From contig DATFOC010000046.1 in assembly GCA_035265935.1 (NCBI GenBank), positions 1-45,957 of the forward strand: a stretch of 45,957 nt of DNA, read 5' to 3'. The position numbers and the translations under genes are program-made. This stretch comes from JACDAN01 sp035265935 (GTDB lineage: Bacteria > Actinomycetota > Thermoleophilia > Gaiellales > Gaiellaceae). The notes under the pieces are model-generated. The model searched no databases. It saw only the letters and a list, made by a program, of their open reading frames with translations, and was not told the DNA's origin. Shown one piece after another: positions 1 to 7,862 of this stretch; within the stretch, counting starts at the first letter, position 1, and every line of letters starts with the position of its first letter.

Positions 1-1422
1 CATCACGACGGCGCCCGCGCCGTAGCGGCGGATCGTGCGCGCCTGCGCGAGAAATTGCTCCTCCCCCTCCTTCAGGCTGATCGAGTTGACGACGCCCTTG
101 CCCTGGAGGCACTTGAGCCCCGCCTCGAGCACCGACCAGCGGGAGCTGTCGACCATAATCGGGAGGCGGGCGACCTCGGGCTCCGTCGCGATCACGTTCA
201 GGAACGTCGTCATCGCGCGCTCGGAATCGAGCAGGTCGGCGTCCATGTTCACGTCGAGCAGGTTCGCGCCGCCGCGCACCTGCTCCAGCGCCACGTGGAC
301 TGCGCCCTGGAAGTCGTCGGCCTCGATCAGCTCGCGGAAGCGCGCGGAGCCGGTCACGTTCGTGCGCTCGCCGACCATCACGAAGCCGGTATCGGGCCCG
401 ATCACGAACGGCTCGAGCCCGCTGAACGTCGGCTGCGCATGCCTCGCCGGGACGTGTCTGGGGGCCAGGCCCCTGGTCATGTCCGAAATGGCGCGGGTGT
501 GATCAGGCGTCGTGCCGCAGCAGCCGCCGACGACGTTGACGAGGCCGTCGCGAGCGAACTCGCCCAGGATCCGGCTCGTGTCGCCCGGCTGCTCATCGTG
601 CTCGCCCATCGCGTTCGGGAGGCCCGCATTCGGATGGCACGCGACGTACGTCGTCGCCACCCGGGAGAGGTCCTCCACGAACGGGCGCATCTCGGTGGCG
701 CCAAGCGAGCAGTTGACGCCGACGATGAACGGATCGGCGTGCTCGATCGACGTCCAGAACGCCTCGACGGTCTGGCCCGAGAGGTTCCGGCCGCTCTTGT
801 CGATCGCCGTGAACGAGATCCAGAGCGGCAGGTCGGGCGCGACGTCCTTCGCTGCGACGACTGCAGCCTTCGAATTCAGAGTGTCGAAGATCGTTTCGAT
901 CATCAGGATGTCGACGCCGCCCTCCGCGAGGCCGCGGATCTGCTCCGCATATGACTCTCGGACCTGGTCGAACGTCGCGCTGCGGAACGCCGGATCGTCC
1001 ACCTTCGGCGAGAGCGACAGGGCAACGTTCAGCGGGCCGATCGAGCCGGCGACCCAGGCCGGCCGGTCGACCTCGTCTGCCGCCTCTCGCGCGAGGCGCG
1101 CGCCCTCGACGTTCATCTCGTAGGCGAACGGCTTGAGCCCGTAGTCGGCCTGCCCGATCGTCGTCGCGGTGAAGGTGTTGGTCGTGACGACGTCGGCGCC
1201 CGCGTCCAGGTAGGACCGGTGGATGTCGCGGACGACGTCGGGCTGCGTGAGGTTCAGGAGGTCGGGATCGCCGGCGAGGTCGCGCGGGTGGTCGGCGAAC
1301 CGCTCGCCGCGATACGCCTCCTCACCCTTGACCGTCTTCTGGATCAGGACGCCGTACGATCCGTCGAGCACGACGATCCGCTCGTCCAGGAGATTCGTGA
1401 GTTGTTCGATCGTCGCCTTCAT
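1..1422 (-). CDS. metH: Methionine synthase MetH, N-terminal part (runs off the window edge)
   Basis: Cobalamin-dependent methionine synthase, which moves a methyl group from methyl-tetrahydrofolate to homocysteine. The 474 codons seen begin with the homocysteine S-methyltransferase domain. Its zinc ligands are visible as Cys in GVNCSLGA and the Cys pair in GGCCGTTPDH. The start of the pterin-binding domain follows (FVMVGERTNVTGSARF, later NMDADLLDSERAM). The reading frame is open at base 1, so the cobalamin and activation domains lie outside the window. The ATG at 1422-1420 has a GGGAG Shine-Dalgarno 7 nt upstream. That site can be sequestered in a leader hairpin (separate entry). The gene stands apart from its neighbours, and the ankyrin gene upstream reads the same way. 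Confidence 0.95.
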   Translation of the reverse strand, partial: MKATIEQLTNLLDERIVVLDGSYGVLIQKTVKGEEAYRGERFADHPRDLAGDPDLLNLTQPDVVRDIHRSYLDAGADVVTTNTFTATTIGQADYGLKPFAYEMNVEGARLAREAADEVDRPAWVAGSIGPLNVALSLSPKVDDPAFRSATFDQVRESYAEQIRGLAEGGVDILMIETIFDTLNSKAAVVAAKDVAPDLPLWISFTAIDKSGRNLSGQTVEAFWTSIEHADPFIVGVNCSLGATEMRPFVEDLSRVATTYVACHPNAGLPNAMGEHDEQPGDTSRILGEFARDGLVNVVGGCCGTTPDHTRAISDMTRGLAPRHVPARHAQPTFSGLEPFVIGPDTGFVMVGERTNVTGSARFRELIEADDFQGAVHVALEQVRGGANLLDVNMDADLLDSERAMTTFLNVIATEPEVARLPIMVDSSRWSVLEAGLKCLQGKGVVNSISLKEGEEQFLAQARTIRRYGAGAVVM

Positions 1423-1507
1423 GAAAACGCTCCCGTCCTAAAGAGTGCGGGAGCGAAGGCTCCGCGGGCTCTTTAGGCGTTTGGTAACCCGGTCGCCAAG
1501 CTGCCGT
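1423..1507 (-). promoter_or_regulatory. Structured 5' leader of metH, candidate translational switch
   Basis: This is the 85 nt between the ankyrin gene stop and the metH start. On the minus strand it can form a long hairpin (outer stem 1469-1476 with 1438-1445, 8 perfect pairs; inner stem 1459-1465 with 1447-1454, one bulge; loop 1455-1458). Alternatively the 3' half of the inner stem (1448-1454) can pair perfectly over 7 bp with 1429-1435, which contains the metH Shine-Dalgarno GGGAG. The two folds exclude each other, as in a riboswitch or thermosensor expression platform. I do not recognise a SAM, SAH or cobalamin aptamer in it, and the ligand, if any, is unknown. Confidence 0.5.
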
Positions 1508-2890
1508 TCAAAGCTCTCCGGGTAGGTGTAACTCTAGCCACTCGCGCAGCGGGCCCGCCGCGGACTCGAGAAAACGCGGCTCCAGCTTCGCGCCAGCCTC
1601 CACGAGAGGCTCCGCCACCGCGACGTAATCCCGATCCCCGAACGCGCGGTGCGCGGAGGCCCAGACGGCCCACGCGAGGGGCGTCTCGAAGTCGGCCCGC
1701 GACGCCCGGTTGGGATCCGCGCCCCGAGCGAGCAACTCGCGGACGGCGTCGGCTTTCGCCATCCACGCCGCGTGGTGGAGGAGCGTCCCGTCGGGTGAGC
1801 CGCCTACGACGCCGTGGAAGTTGGAGCCAACGTACCCCACCACCTCATTGACCTTGCCGGTCAGCGCGGCGAGGATGATCACTTCTTGCCGGTCCGGATC
1901 CCAGCTGAACGGGGCGACGTCCCAGTTCGGCTCCTCGCCTCGGGCGACGGCCGCGATGGAGGCGTCGACCGGATCGAGCTCCGTGGACGCTCCGAGCTTC
2001 GCCAGGAGCTCGGCGTTGTCGGTGCGATTCCGTAGCACGGCGTGCTGGTATGCCGTCCTCAGCGGCACGTCCCCGCGCCATGTCTCTCCTCCGAGGGCGT
2101 CGAGCTCTGCGCCGTGCTCGACGAGCAGTTGCAGAAACGCCGGCCCTCGCCCACGGCGGACGGCGTGCGCCAGGAGCGCACCCTCGTTCGGATCCGCGCC
2201 GGCCTCTAAGAGCATCCGGACTTGCTCGATGCGGTCGTAGTCGAGCGCGTGAGCGAGGCCGTTCGTGCCGCGCACCTCAGCGCCGTGCTCGAGCAGGAGC
2301 CGGAGGGACGCGGGATCGCTGGCCTCGAGCGAGTGGTATACGGACTCGCCGTCGTTGGGATCTGCGCCCGCCTCGAGCAGGGTGCGGGTCAGCTCCGGGT
2401 CGTGCACGACGCCGGCCGCTCCGTACAGGGCCGACATTTCGCCGTACTCGTTCGTGAAGGTCGCGTTCGGATCCGCACCGTGCGCCAGCAGCTCGTACGC
2501 GAGCTCGGCGTTCGCATAGACGGAGTGGCAGACGTAGAGCAGCGGCGCCCAGCTCCGCGGACCGCCCGGGCGCTTGGGATCACCGTCCCAGCCGCGGCCG
2601 AGGACGAGCCGCACCCACTGGTCGCGTTCGATTTCCGGCCGCGCGGCAAGCAGCGCGCCCGCGCGGTCGCGACGCCCGCTCGTCGCCGTCTCGACGAACG
2701 CGTCGACGCTCGCCTCGGCGGCCGTGACGAGCGCCGGCCAGCTCGGGTACCCCTGTTCCCGGGCGAGCGCGAGCTGCGCGTTCGCCAGGATCGGCTCCCG
2801 CCCGCCCAGCCTGCCGAGCGCGGCCTCGTCATCGGCTCGCGCGGCCTTGAGGAGCTCCTTCGCCTGCTTTCGCAGCTGCTCGAGGTTCAT
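1508..2890 (-). CDS. Ankyrin-repeat protein
   Basis: A soluble 460-residue protein with no signal peptide or membrane segment. The N-terminus (MNLEQLRKQAKELLKAARA) is a short helical lead-in. It is followed by about six ankyrin repeats recognisable by repeated LLEAGADPN, LLEHGAEV, LLVEHGAELD and LLARGADPN units between residues 120 and 450. Ankyrin repeats bind other proteins, and the partner cannot be told. The ATG has a near-ideal AAGGAGG Shine-Dalgarno, unlike the many leaderless-looking genes in this window, so it is probably well translated. It is divergent from the DHFR-fold gene across a 168 bp gap in which I see no certain promoter. Confidence 0.85.
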   Translation of the reverse strand: MNLEQLRKQAKELLKAARADDEAALGRLGGREPILANAQLALAREQGYPSWPALVTAAEASVDAFVETATSGRRDRAGALLAARPEIERDQWVRLVLGRGWDGDPKRPGGPRSWAPLLYVCHSVYANAELAYELLAHGADPNATFTNEYGEMSALYGAAGVVHDPELTRTLLEAGADPNDGESVYHSLEASDPASLRLLLEHGAEVRGTNGLAHALDYDRIEQVRMLLEAGADPNEGALLAHAVRRGRGPAFLQLLVEHGAELDALGGETWRGDVPLRTAYQHAVLRNRTDNAELLAKLGASTELDPVDASIAAVARGEEPNWDVAPFSWDPDRQEVIILAALTGKVNEVVGYVGSNFHGVVGGSPDGTLLHHAAWMAKADAVRELLARGADPNRASRADFETPLAWAVWASAHRAFGDRDYVAVAEPLVEAGAKLEPRFLESAAGPLREWLELHLPGEL

Positions 2891-3058
2891 GCGACCTCCC
2901 TCCTTGGGCCCGTGTCCGCGTCATCGGGCGGAGAAGAGATCGGATGTGGGTGCTGCAACATCAGGAGGTGGGCTCAGCCCTGCCCGCGGACCGGTTGCGC
3001 CCTCCGGCGCCCCATAATCCTACGATGATTTCCTCGCCCTTCGAGGGTCTCTAAGGAC

Positions 3059-3691
3059 ATGACAACTTTTCTCAACATCTCGATGTCCATCGACGGGTTC
3101 GTCGCGGGACCGAACCAGACACTGGAAGAGCCGCTCGGCGAGCACGGCGAGGACCTGCATCAGTGGATCATCGGGCTCGAGAGCTGGCGCGAGCAGCACG
3201 GCCGCGAGGGCGGCGAGAGGAACGCAGACGCGGATCTCGTCCGCGAGACGCGCGAGCGGACTGGCGCGTTCGTCATGGGCCGGCGCATGTTCAGCGGCGG
3301 CTCGGGCCCGTGGGAGGACGACCCGAACGCGAAGAGCTGGTGGGGCGACGACCCGCCCTTCGACGGGCCGGTGTTCGTCGTGACGCACCACGAACGCGAG
3401 CCGCTCGTCCGCGGAACGACGACATACACCTTCGTCGACGGGGTCGACGCGGCTGTACGTCAGGGACGGGAGGCCGCCGGCGACAAAGACGTCCAGGTCT
3501 CGGGCGGGGCGAACGTCGCCCAGCAGGCGCTCGACGCCGGCCTGCTCGACGAGCTGCACATCCACATCGCGCCGGTGTTGCTCGGCTCAGGCGTCAGGCT
3601 CTTCGATCAGGCCGAGCGGAGGCCGATCGAGCTCGTTCGTTCGGTGGAGTCACCGCAGGTGACCCACGTCGTGTACCGAGTCGGCGGCTAG
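3059..3691 (+). CDS. Dihydrofolate reductase-fold protein (RibD C-terminal family)
   Basis: A 210-residue protein of the family that includes YwjB/YyaP and the RibD reductase domain. It shows the N-terminal NISMSIDGFVAGPN motif, a central FVMGRRMFSGG and PVFVVTHH region, and a C-terminal VSGGANVAQQALDAGLLDELHIHIAPVLLGSG block, which in the family forms the NADPH pocket. The substrate is unknown; family members are usually orphan reductases. The ATG at 3059 gives the usual family N-terminus, but the AAGGA before it is only 1-2 nt away, so initiation may be inefficient. It ends tail-to-tail with atpC, sharing a CTAG in which both stop codons lie. Confidence 0.85.
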   Translation: MTTFLNISMSIDGFVAGPNQTLEEPLGEHGEDLHQWIIGLESWREQHGREGGERNADADLVRETRERTGAFVMGRRMFSGGSGPWEDDPNAKSWWGDDPPFDGPVFVVTHHEREPLVRGTTTYTFVDGVDAAVRQGREAAGDKDVQVSGGANVAQQALDAGLLDELHIHIAPVLLGSGVRLFDQAERRPIELVRSVESPQVTHVVYRVGG

Positions 3692-4155
3692 CCCGGCGGC
3701 GCGATCGTGCGGATGCGTCCGCCCCCGCCGCCCGAGTAGACCTCGAGCTGGTTCTCGGCGTGGCGGATCCGCTGCTCGACCTGCCAGCGGTCCGCCTGCG
3801 ACTCGCCGCGCTCGATCGCCTCGAGCTCGGTGTTGGCCTCGTCGAGCTGCTGGCGCGCCCGCTCGGGGTCGATCTCCCGCGAGTCGACGGCGTCGTCGAC
3901 GAGCGCGAGCGCGCGGTCCTGCTCCACCTTGAAGAAGCCCGGGCCGGTCGCGAACTCGCGGATCTCCTCGTCGCGGCGGATGTGCACGCGCGTGCCGCCC
4001 GCCTTCAGCGTCGCCACGAGCGGCGCGTGCCGCGCGAGGATGCCGATCTCGCCGTCCTGGCCGGGGACGATGAGCATCTCGACCTCACCCTCGAACGCCG
4101 CCCCGTCGGGCGTGACGAGCGAGAGATCGAATGTGTGGCGTCCCTCTGTTGCCAC
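3688..4155 (-). CDS. atpC: F1 ATP synthase epsilon subunit
   Basis: Central-stalk epsilon subunit (155 aa). The N-terminal beta-sandwich is clear (FDLSLVTPDG, IVPGQDGEIGILARHAPLVATLKAG) and is followed by the regulatory C-terminal helices (residues 95-140). A glycine-rich tail, SGGGGGR, lies beyond the usual family end. The start is GTG and overlaps the atpD stop in the sequence TAGTG, so translation is coupled to atpD. It is the last gene of the separated atpDC pair and overlaps the convergent DHFR-fold gene by 4 bp. Confidence 0.96.
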   Translation of the reverse strand: MATEGRHTFDLSLVTPDGAAFEGEVEMLIVPGQDGEIGILARHAPLVATLKAGGTRVHIRRDEEIREFATGPGFFKVEQDRALALVDDAVDSREIDPERARQQLDEANTELEAIERGESQADRWQVEQRIRHAENQLEVYSGGGGGRIRTIAPPG

Positions 4156-5642
4156 TAGGCCGGGACCGGCTCAGCGGCCTCGGCCTCGGGAGCCTCTTCC
4201 TCCTCGGCCTCCGCCTGGGGCTCCTCGGCCTCCTCGCCGCTCATCTCGCGACCCTTCTGCATGGCCTCGTCGATCGTCCCGACCATGTAGAACGCCTGCT
4301 CGGGGAGATCGTCATGCTTGCCATCCAGGATCTGGCGAAAGCCGTCGATCGTGTCCTCGAGCTTGACGTACTTGCCGGGCGTGCCGGTGAACTGCTCGGC
4401 CACGAAGTTCGGCTGCGAGAGGAACCGCTGGATCTTGCGGGCGCGCTGGACGACAACCTTGTCCTCGTCCGAGAGCTCGTCCATCCCGAGGATCGCGATG
4501 ATGTCCTGCAGGTCGCGATACCGCTGCAGCACCTCCTGGACGCGGGTCGCCGTCTCGTAGTGCTCGTCCGAGACGATCCCCGGCTGGAGCGCGCGGGAGA
4601 ACGAGTCGAGCGGGTCGACCGCTGGGTAGATCCCCTGCTCCACGATCGCCCGCGACAGCACCGTCGTGGCGTCGAGATGGGCGAACGTGTTCGCCGGCGC
4701 AGGGTCCGTGAGGTCGTCGGCCGGCACGTAGATCGCCTGCACCGAGGTGACCGAGCCGGTGCGCGTCGAGGTGATGCGCTCCTGGAGCTGGCCCATCTCG
4801 GTCGCCAGGGTCGGCTGGTAGCCGACGGCGCTCGGCATGCGGCCGAGCAGCGCGGAAACCTCGGAGCCCGCCTGGACGAAGCGGAAGATGTTGTCGATGA
4901 AGAGCAGCGTGTTCTGCCCCTGGTCGCGGAAGTACTCGGCCATCGTCAGCCCGGACAGGCCGACGCGGAGCCGGGCACCGGGCGGCTCGTTCATCTGCCC
5001 GTAGACGAGCGCGACCTTGTTGAGCACGCCGGACTCCTCCATCTCGAGCCAGAGGTCGTTGCCCTCGCGAGTGCGCTCACCGACGCCGGCGAAGACGGAG
5101 ACGCCGCCGTGCTCCTGCGCGACGTTGTGGATCAGCTCCTGGATCAGCACGGTCTTGCCGACGCCGGCGCCTCCGAAAAGGCCGACCTTGCCGCCCTGCA
5201 CGTACGGGGCGATCAGGTCGATGACCTTGATCCCAGTCTCGAAGATCTCGACGGTCGGGGAAAGCTCGCGGAAGCTCGGCGGGTCCCGGTGGATCGGCCA
5301 GCGCTCGGCGTCGGCCGGCAGCTCCTCGCCCTTGTCGATCGGATCGCCGATCACGTTCCAGAGCCGGCCAAGCGTCGCGTCCCCGACTGGCACGGAGATC
5401 GGCTGGCCAGTGTTCTCGACGTCCAGCCCGCGTGCGAGCCCATCGGTCGAATCCATAGCGACGGCGCGGACGCGGTCGTCCCCGAGGTGCTGCTGCACCT
5501 CGGCGATCAGCTCGCGGTCGTCGACGGTGATGCGGAGCGCGGAGTAGATCTGCGGTAGCTCGTTGGGGAAGACGGCGTCAATGACGACGCCCTTGATCTC
5601 GACGATCTTGCCCCTGTTTTTCTGGTCCGAATCAGTTGCCAC
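4155..5642 (-). CDS. atpD: F1 ATP synthase beta subunit
   Basis: Catalytic beta subunit (495 aa). The P-loop GGAGVGKT is at residues 157-164. GERTREGNDL and the ALLGRMPSAVGYQPTLATEMG block are the usual catalytic and DELSEED-side regions, and the latter appears as DELSDED. The last 26 or so residues are an almost purely acidic Glu/Ala tail that most beta subunits lack. The start is GTG, three bases after a GGAGG. The gene is separated from atpG by 7.3 kb carrying a peptide transporter, so it must have its own promoter or depend on long read-through. A 207 bp leader with three stem-loops precedes it. Confidence 0.97.
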   Translation of the reverse strand: MATDSDQKNRGKIVEIKGVVIDAVFPNELPQIYSALRITVDDRELIAEVQQHLGDDRVRAVAMDSTDGLARGLDVENTGQPISVPVGDATLGRLWNVIGDPIDKGEELPADAERWPIHRDPPSFRELSPTVEIFETGIKVIDLIAPYVQGGKVGLFGGAGVGKTVLIQELIHNVAQEHGGVSVFAGVGERTREGNDLWLEMEESGVLNKVALVYGQMNEPPGARLRVGLSGLTMAEYFRDQGQNTLLFIDNIFRFVQAGSEVSALLGRMPSAVGYQPTLATEMGQLQERITSTRTGSVTSVQAIYVPADDLTDPAPANTFAHLDATTVLSRAIVEQGIYPAVDPLDSFSRALQPGIVSDEHYETATRVQEVLQRYRDLQDIIAILGMDELSDEDKVVVQRARKIQRFLSQPNFVAEQFTGTPGKYVKLEDTIDGFRQILDGKHDDLPEQAFYMVGTIDEAMQKGREMSGEEAEEPQAEAEEEEAPEAEAAEPVPA

Positions 5643-5849
5643 GAGCCTCCCGCATCCTCAATCGAAGTAGAAATGGGCGGCGCCATCTGGGCGGGCGCCT
5701 GCCGCTCGCAAGTCTATCGGAGCGCTCCCGCTCCGAGGCCAGAAAACCGTGTCGCTCTGACGCGTCCGCCAACCTGGCGGCATGGTCGAGCGCTCAGACG
5801 TAGGAGGTGACCGGCGAGGCGTACACGCCTCAACCGTACCGGTCTGCTC
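5643..5849 (-). other. Intergenic leader of atpDC with three stem-loops
   Basis: This region lies between the anti-sigma-like gene and atpD. It holds three strong inverted repeats. One is nested and begins at the upstream stop codon (5847-5852 with 5801-5806; 5839-5843 with 5810-5814; 5826-5831 with 5816-5821, loop 5822-5825). The second is 5766-5771 with 5775-5780. The third is 5718-5724 with 5729-5735. None is followed by a T-run on the minus strand, so they are not classical terminators. They may mark mRNA processing or stability sites that set atpDC level apart from the upstream genes. I could not place a convincing promoter here. Confidence 0.45.
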
Positions 5850-6314
5850 CTAGGTAATCGGGAGGTTGAGGCCGCCCGGCGAGATTTGCCGGGCGGGGGG
5901 CCGGAGCATCTCGCGGCGGATGTCGCTGAACTCGCGGCTCTCGAGCGTGTTCGAGACGCCCGGCGCGCCGAAGCTGAGCGTCGGGTTGTTCGTCTCTACT
6001 GTTCTGAGCGCACCGGCGACGCCGAGCGTCGTGAGCATGAGCGCCGCGGCTGCCGCGATCTCCACCGGGCGCCGGGACACCAGCCTCCGGCGCGCCGGCA
6101 GCGACACCGGCTGCTCGAGGCGGGCGAGCGGCGTGGAGCGCATGTGATCCGTCAGCGACTCGAGCTCGTGCGCGAACGACCGGCACGGCTCGCAGCGCGC
6201 GAGGTGCGCGCCCAGGAGCGCCTGCTCGAACTCGGAGAGCTCGCCGTCCAGGCGCAGCGAGGCGCACTCACGGGCGCGCTCGCACTGTTTCGTCATCGGT
6301 TTCACCAGGCGCAC
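5850..6314 (-). CDS. Membrane-anchored zinc-finger anti-sigma-like protein
   Basis: About 150 residues. The N-terminal half has the anti-sigma zinc-finger signature (CASLRLDGELSEFEQALLGA, then HLARCEPC, giving the His-x3-Cys-x2-Cys ligand set). One membrane helix follows (residues 85-105, EIAAAAALMLTTLGVAGAL) and then a short outer domain. Such proteins hold an ECF sigma factor inactive at the membrane, but no ECF sigma gene is adjacent, so the partner is elsewhere or the protein is an orphan. The start is uncertain: the GTG at 6314, the GTG at 6305 (10 nt after AAGGA) and the ATG at 6296 are all possible. It lies between the opp genes and atpD. Confidence 0.75.
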   Translation of the reverse strand: MRLVKPMTKQCERARECASLRLDGELSEFEQALLGAHLARCEPCRSFAHELESLTDHMRSTPLARLEQPVSLPARRRLVSRRPVEIAAAAALMLTTLGVAGALRTVETNNPTLSFGAPGVSNTLESREFSDIRREMLRPPARQISPGGLNLPIT

Positions 6315-6375
6315 GTCCTTTTATGACGGAGCATCCAAAACATAGTTAGGCCGGCGGCTGACCGCCATCCGAAAT

Positions 6376-6735
6376 TCAAACCAGGTCGTAACGATTGTCG
6401 GCAGCGACGCCGACGAGAATGAGCACGAATCCGAGGACGATGAAGACGGCCGAGAGGTTGATGTTCTCCTCCCGCTCCGACGGCGATGCCCAGCGCACGA
6501 ATCGCGATCCCCAGAAAAGCGGCGCCTCTTTGTCCCGGCGGAAGCGCACGGGACCGCGATTCCCGACGAAGAATCCCGCGACGAGCATGAACGATCCGGT
6601 CAGGTAGAAGCCGACCGAGATCGCTCGCGCGGCGTCGGCGCCGAAGGCGATCCCGAACACGAGCGCGCCGCCGAGCGTCACCGCCGCGGCGAGCAGGAAG
6701 AGCCCGACGAGGCGGCTGAGGGCCGCGACCCACAC
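6376..6735 (-). CDS. Small membrane protein, unknown function
   Basis: About 119 residues from the GTG at 6735, which lies 8 nt after the oppF stop. Three membrane helices are visible (LVGLFLLAAAVTLGGALVFG; ISVGFYLTGSFMLVAGFF; AVFIVLGFVLILVGVAA). A charged loop lies between the second and third (GPVRFRRDKEAPLFWGSRFVRW). I do not recognise the family. The open frame extends further upstream, but that part overlaps oppF and is low-complexity. The position directly after oppF suggests cotranscription with the transporter. Confidence 0.6.
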   Translation of the reverse strand: MWVAALSRLVGLFLLAAAVTLGGALVFGIAFGADAARAISVGFYLTGSFMLVAGFFVGNRGPVRFRRDKEAPLFWGSRFVRWASPSEREENINLSAVFIVLGFVLILVGVAADNRYDLV

Positions 6736-6743
6736 TTGTCTGC

Positions 6744-7862
6744 CTAGGTGGTCGGCGTCGGCTCGGCCGACTGCTCGGCCGGAGCCGGCGCGGCCCGCCC
6801 ACTGGGCCGCCGCATCTCTTCCTCGGTCAGCGGCCAGCCCTCGAGCGGATAGTGGCACGCCGCGACATGACCCTCACCGAACGGATACAGGGGCGGGTGC
6901 TCGACATCGCAATGGCCCTCCTGGAACCGCGGGCAGCGCGGGTGGAAGTTGCACGCCGACGGCGGGTTGAGTGGGCTCGGAACGTCGCCCTGGAGAACGA
7001 TCGGCTTGCGCGCGCGGCCGAGCTGCGGGTTCGGGATCGGAACGGCCGACAGAAGCGCCCCGGTGTAGGGGTGCTTCGGCTCGGCGTAGAGCTTCTCCCG
7101 ATCCGCCGTCTCCGCCACCTTCCCCAGATACATCACGAGCACCCGGTCGGAGATGTGACGGACGACGTTCAGGTCGTGCGCGATGAAGATGTACGTGAGG
7201 CCGAACTGGTCCTGGAGGTCCTTCAGCAGGTTCAGGATCTGCGCCTGCACCGACACGTCGAGGGCGGATACCGGCTCGTCGCAGACGATCAGCTTCGGGT
7301 TGACCGCGAGGGCCCGCGCGACGCCGATCCGCTGGCGCTGCCCGCCCGAGAACTCGTGCGGGAAGCGGTTGTAGTGCTCCGGGTTCAGGCCGACGACCTC
7401 GAGCAGCTCCTGCACGCGGCGCTTGTTCTGTGCGGCACTGCCCATCTTGTGCACCTCGAGAGCCTCCGCGATGATGAAACCGACCCGCTTCCGCGCATTC
7501 AGCGACGCGAACGGGTCCTGGAAGATCATCATCAGCTCGCGGCGGATCGGCCGCATGTCGGCGCGCGACAGGTTCGTGATGTCCCGTCCGTCGAAGATGA
7601 CCTTGCCACCAGTCGGATCGAGCAGCCGCATGACGCATCGCGCCATCGTCGACTTGCCGCAGCCAGACTCGCCGACGACGCCGAGCGTCTCGCCGGAGCG
7701 CACGGTAAAGGAGACTCCGTCGACCGCCTTGACGGACGCGACCTCCTTCTGGAACACGATGCCCCGCGTGACCGGGAAGTGCTTCTTCAGATCGTCGACC
7801 ACAAGTAGCTCGTCGCCACTCGTGATTCGCGACCGGTCGTTCGTCGAGGGCGCGCTGGACAC
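6744..7862 (-). CDS. oppF: Oligopeptide/dipeptide ABC transporter ATPase OppF-like
   Basis: ATP-binding subunit (372 aa) of a peptide importer. Walker A GESGCGKST is at residues 64-72, the signature is FSGGQRQRIGVARAL, Walker B is LIVCDEPVSALD and the switch His is in FIAHDLNV. The oligopeptide C-terminal domain carries cysteines in CNFHPRCPRFQEGHC, which resembles the Cys cluster in other actinobacterial peptide-transporter ATPases. A proline/alanine-rich tail ends the protein. The GTG start directly follows the oppD TAG, so the two ATPases are translationally coupled. Confidence 0.93.
   Translation of the reverse strand: MSSAPSTNDRSRITSGDELLVVDDLKKHFPVTRGIVFQKEVASVKAVDGVSFTVRSGETLGVVGESGCGKSTMARCVMRLLDPTGGKVIFDGRDITNLSRADMRPIRRELMMIFQDPFASLNARKRVGFIIAEALEVHKMGSAAQNKRRVQELLEVVGLNPEHYNRFPHEFSGGQRQRIGVARALAVNPKLIVCDEPVSALDVSVQAQILNLLKDLQDQFGLTYIFIAHDLNVVRHISDRVLVMYLGKVAETADREKLYAEPKHPYTGALLSAVPIPNPQLGRARKPIVLQGDVPSPLNPPSACNFHPRCPRFQEGHCDVEHPPLYPFGEGHVAACHYPLEGWPLTEEEMRRPSGRAAPAPAEQSAEPTPTT

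Noticed and set aside
1423..1507. Known SAM or cobalamin riboswitch before metH
   Set aside because: I could not find the conserved SAM-I/SAM-IV core, the SAH core or the B12 box in these 85 nt, so no class is assigned.
4131..5558. Long open frame on the plus strand opposite atpD
   Set aside because: An antisense shadow caused by GC-rich third positions; its translation has no domain, while atpD is certain on the other strand. Similar plus-strand frames opposite metH, oppA, glyA, prfA and icmA are rejected for the same reason.
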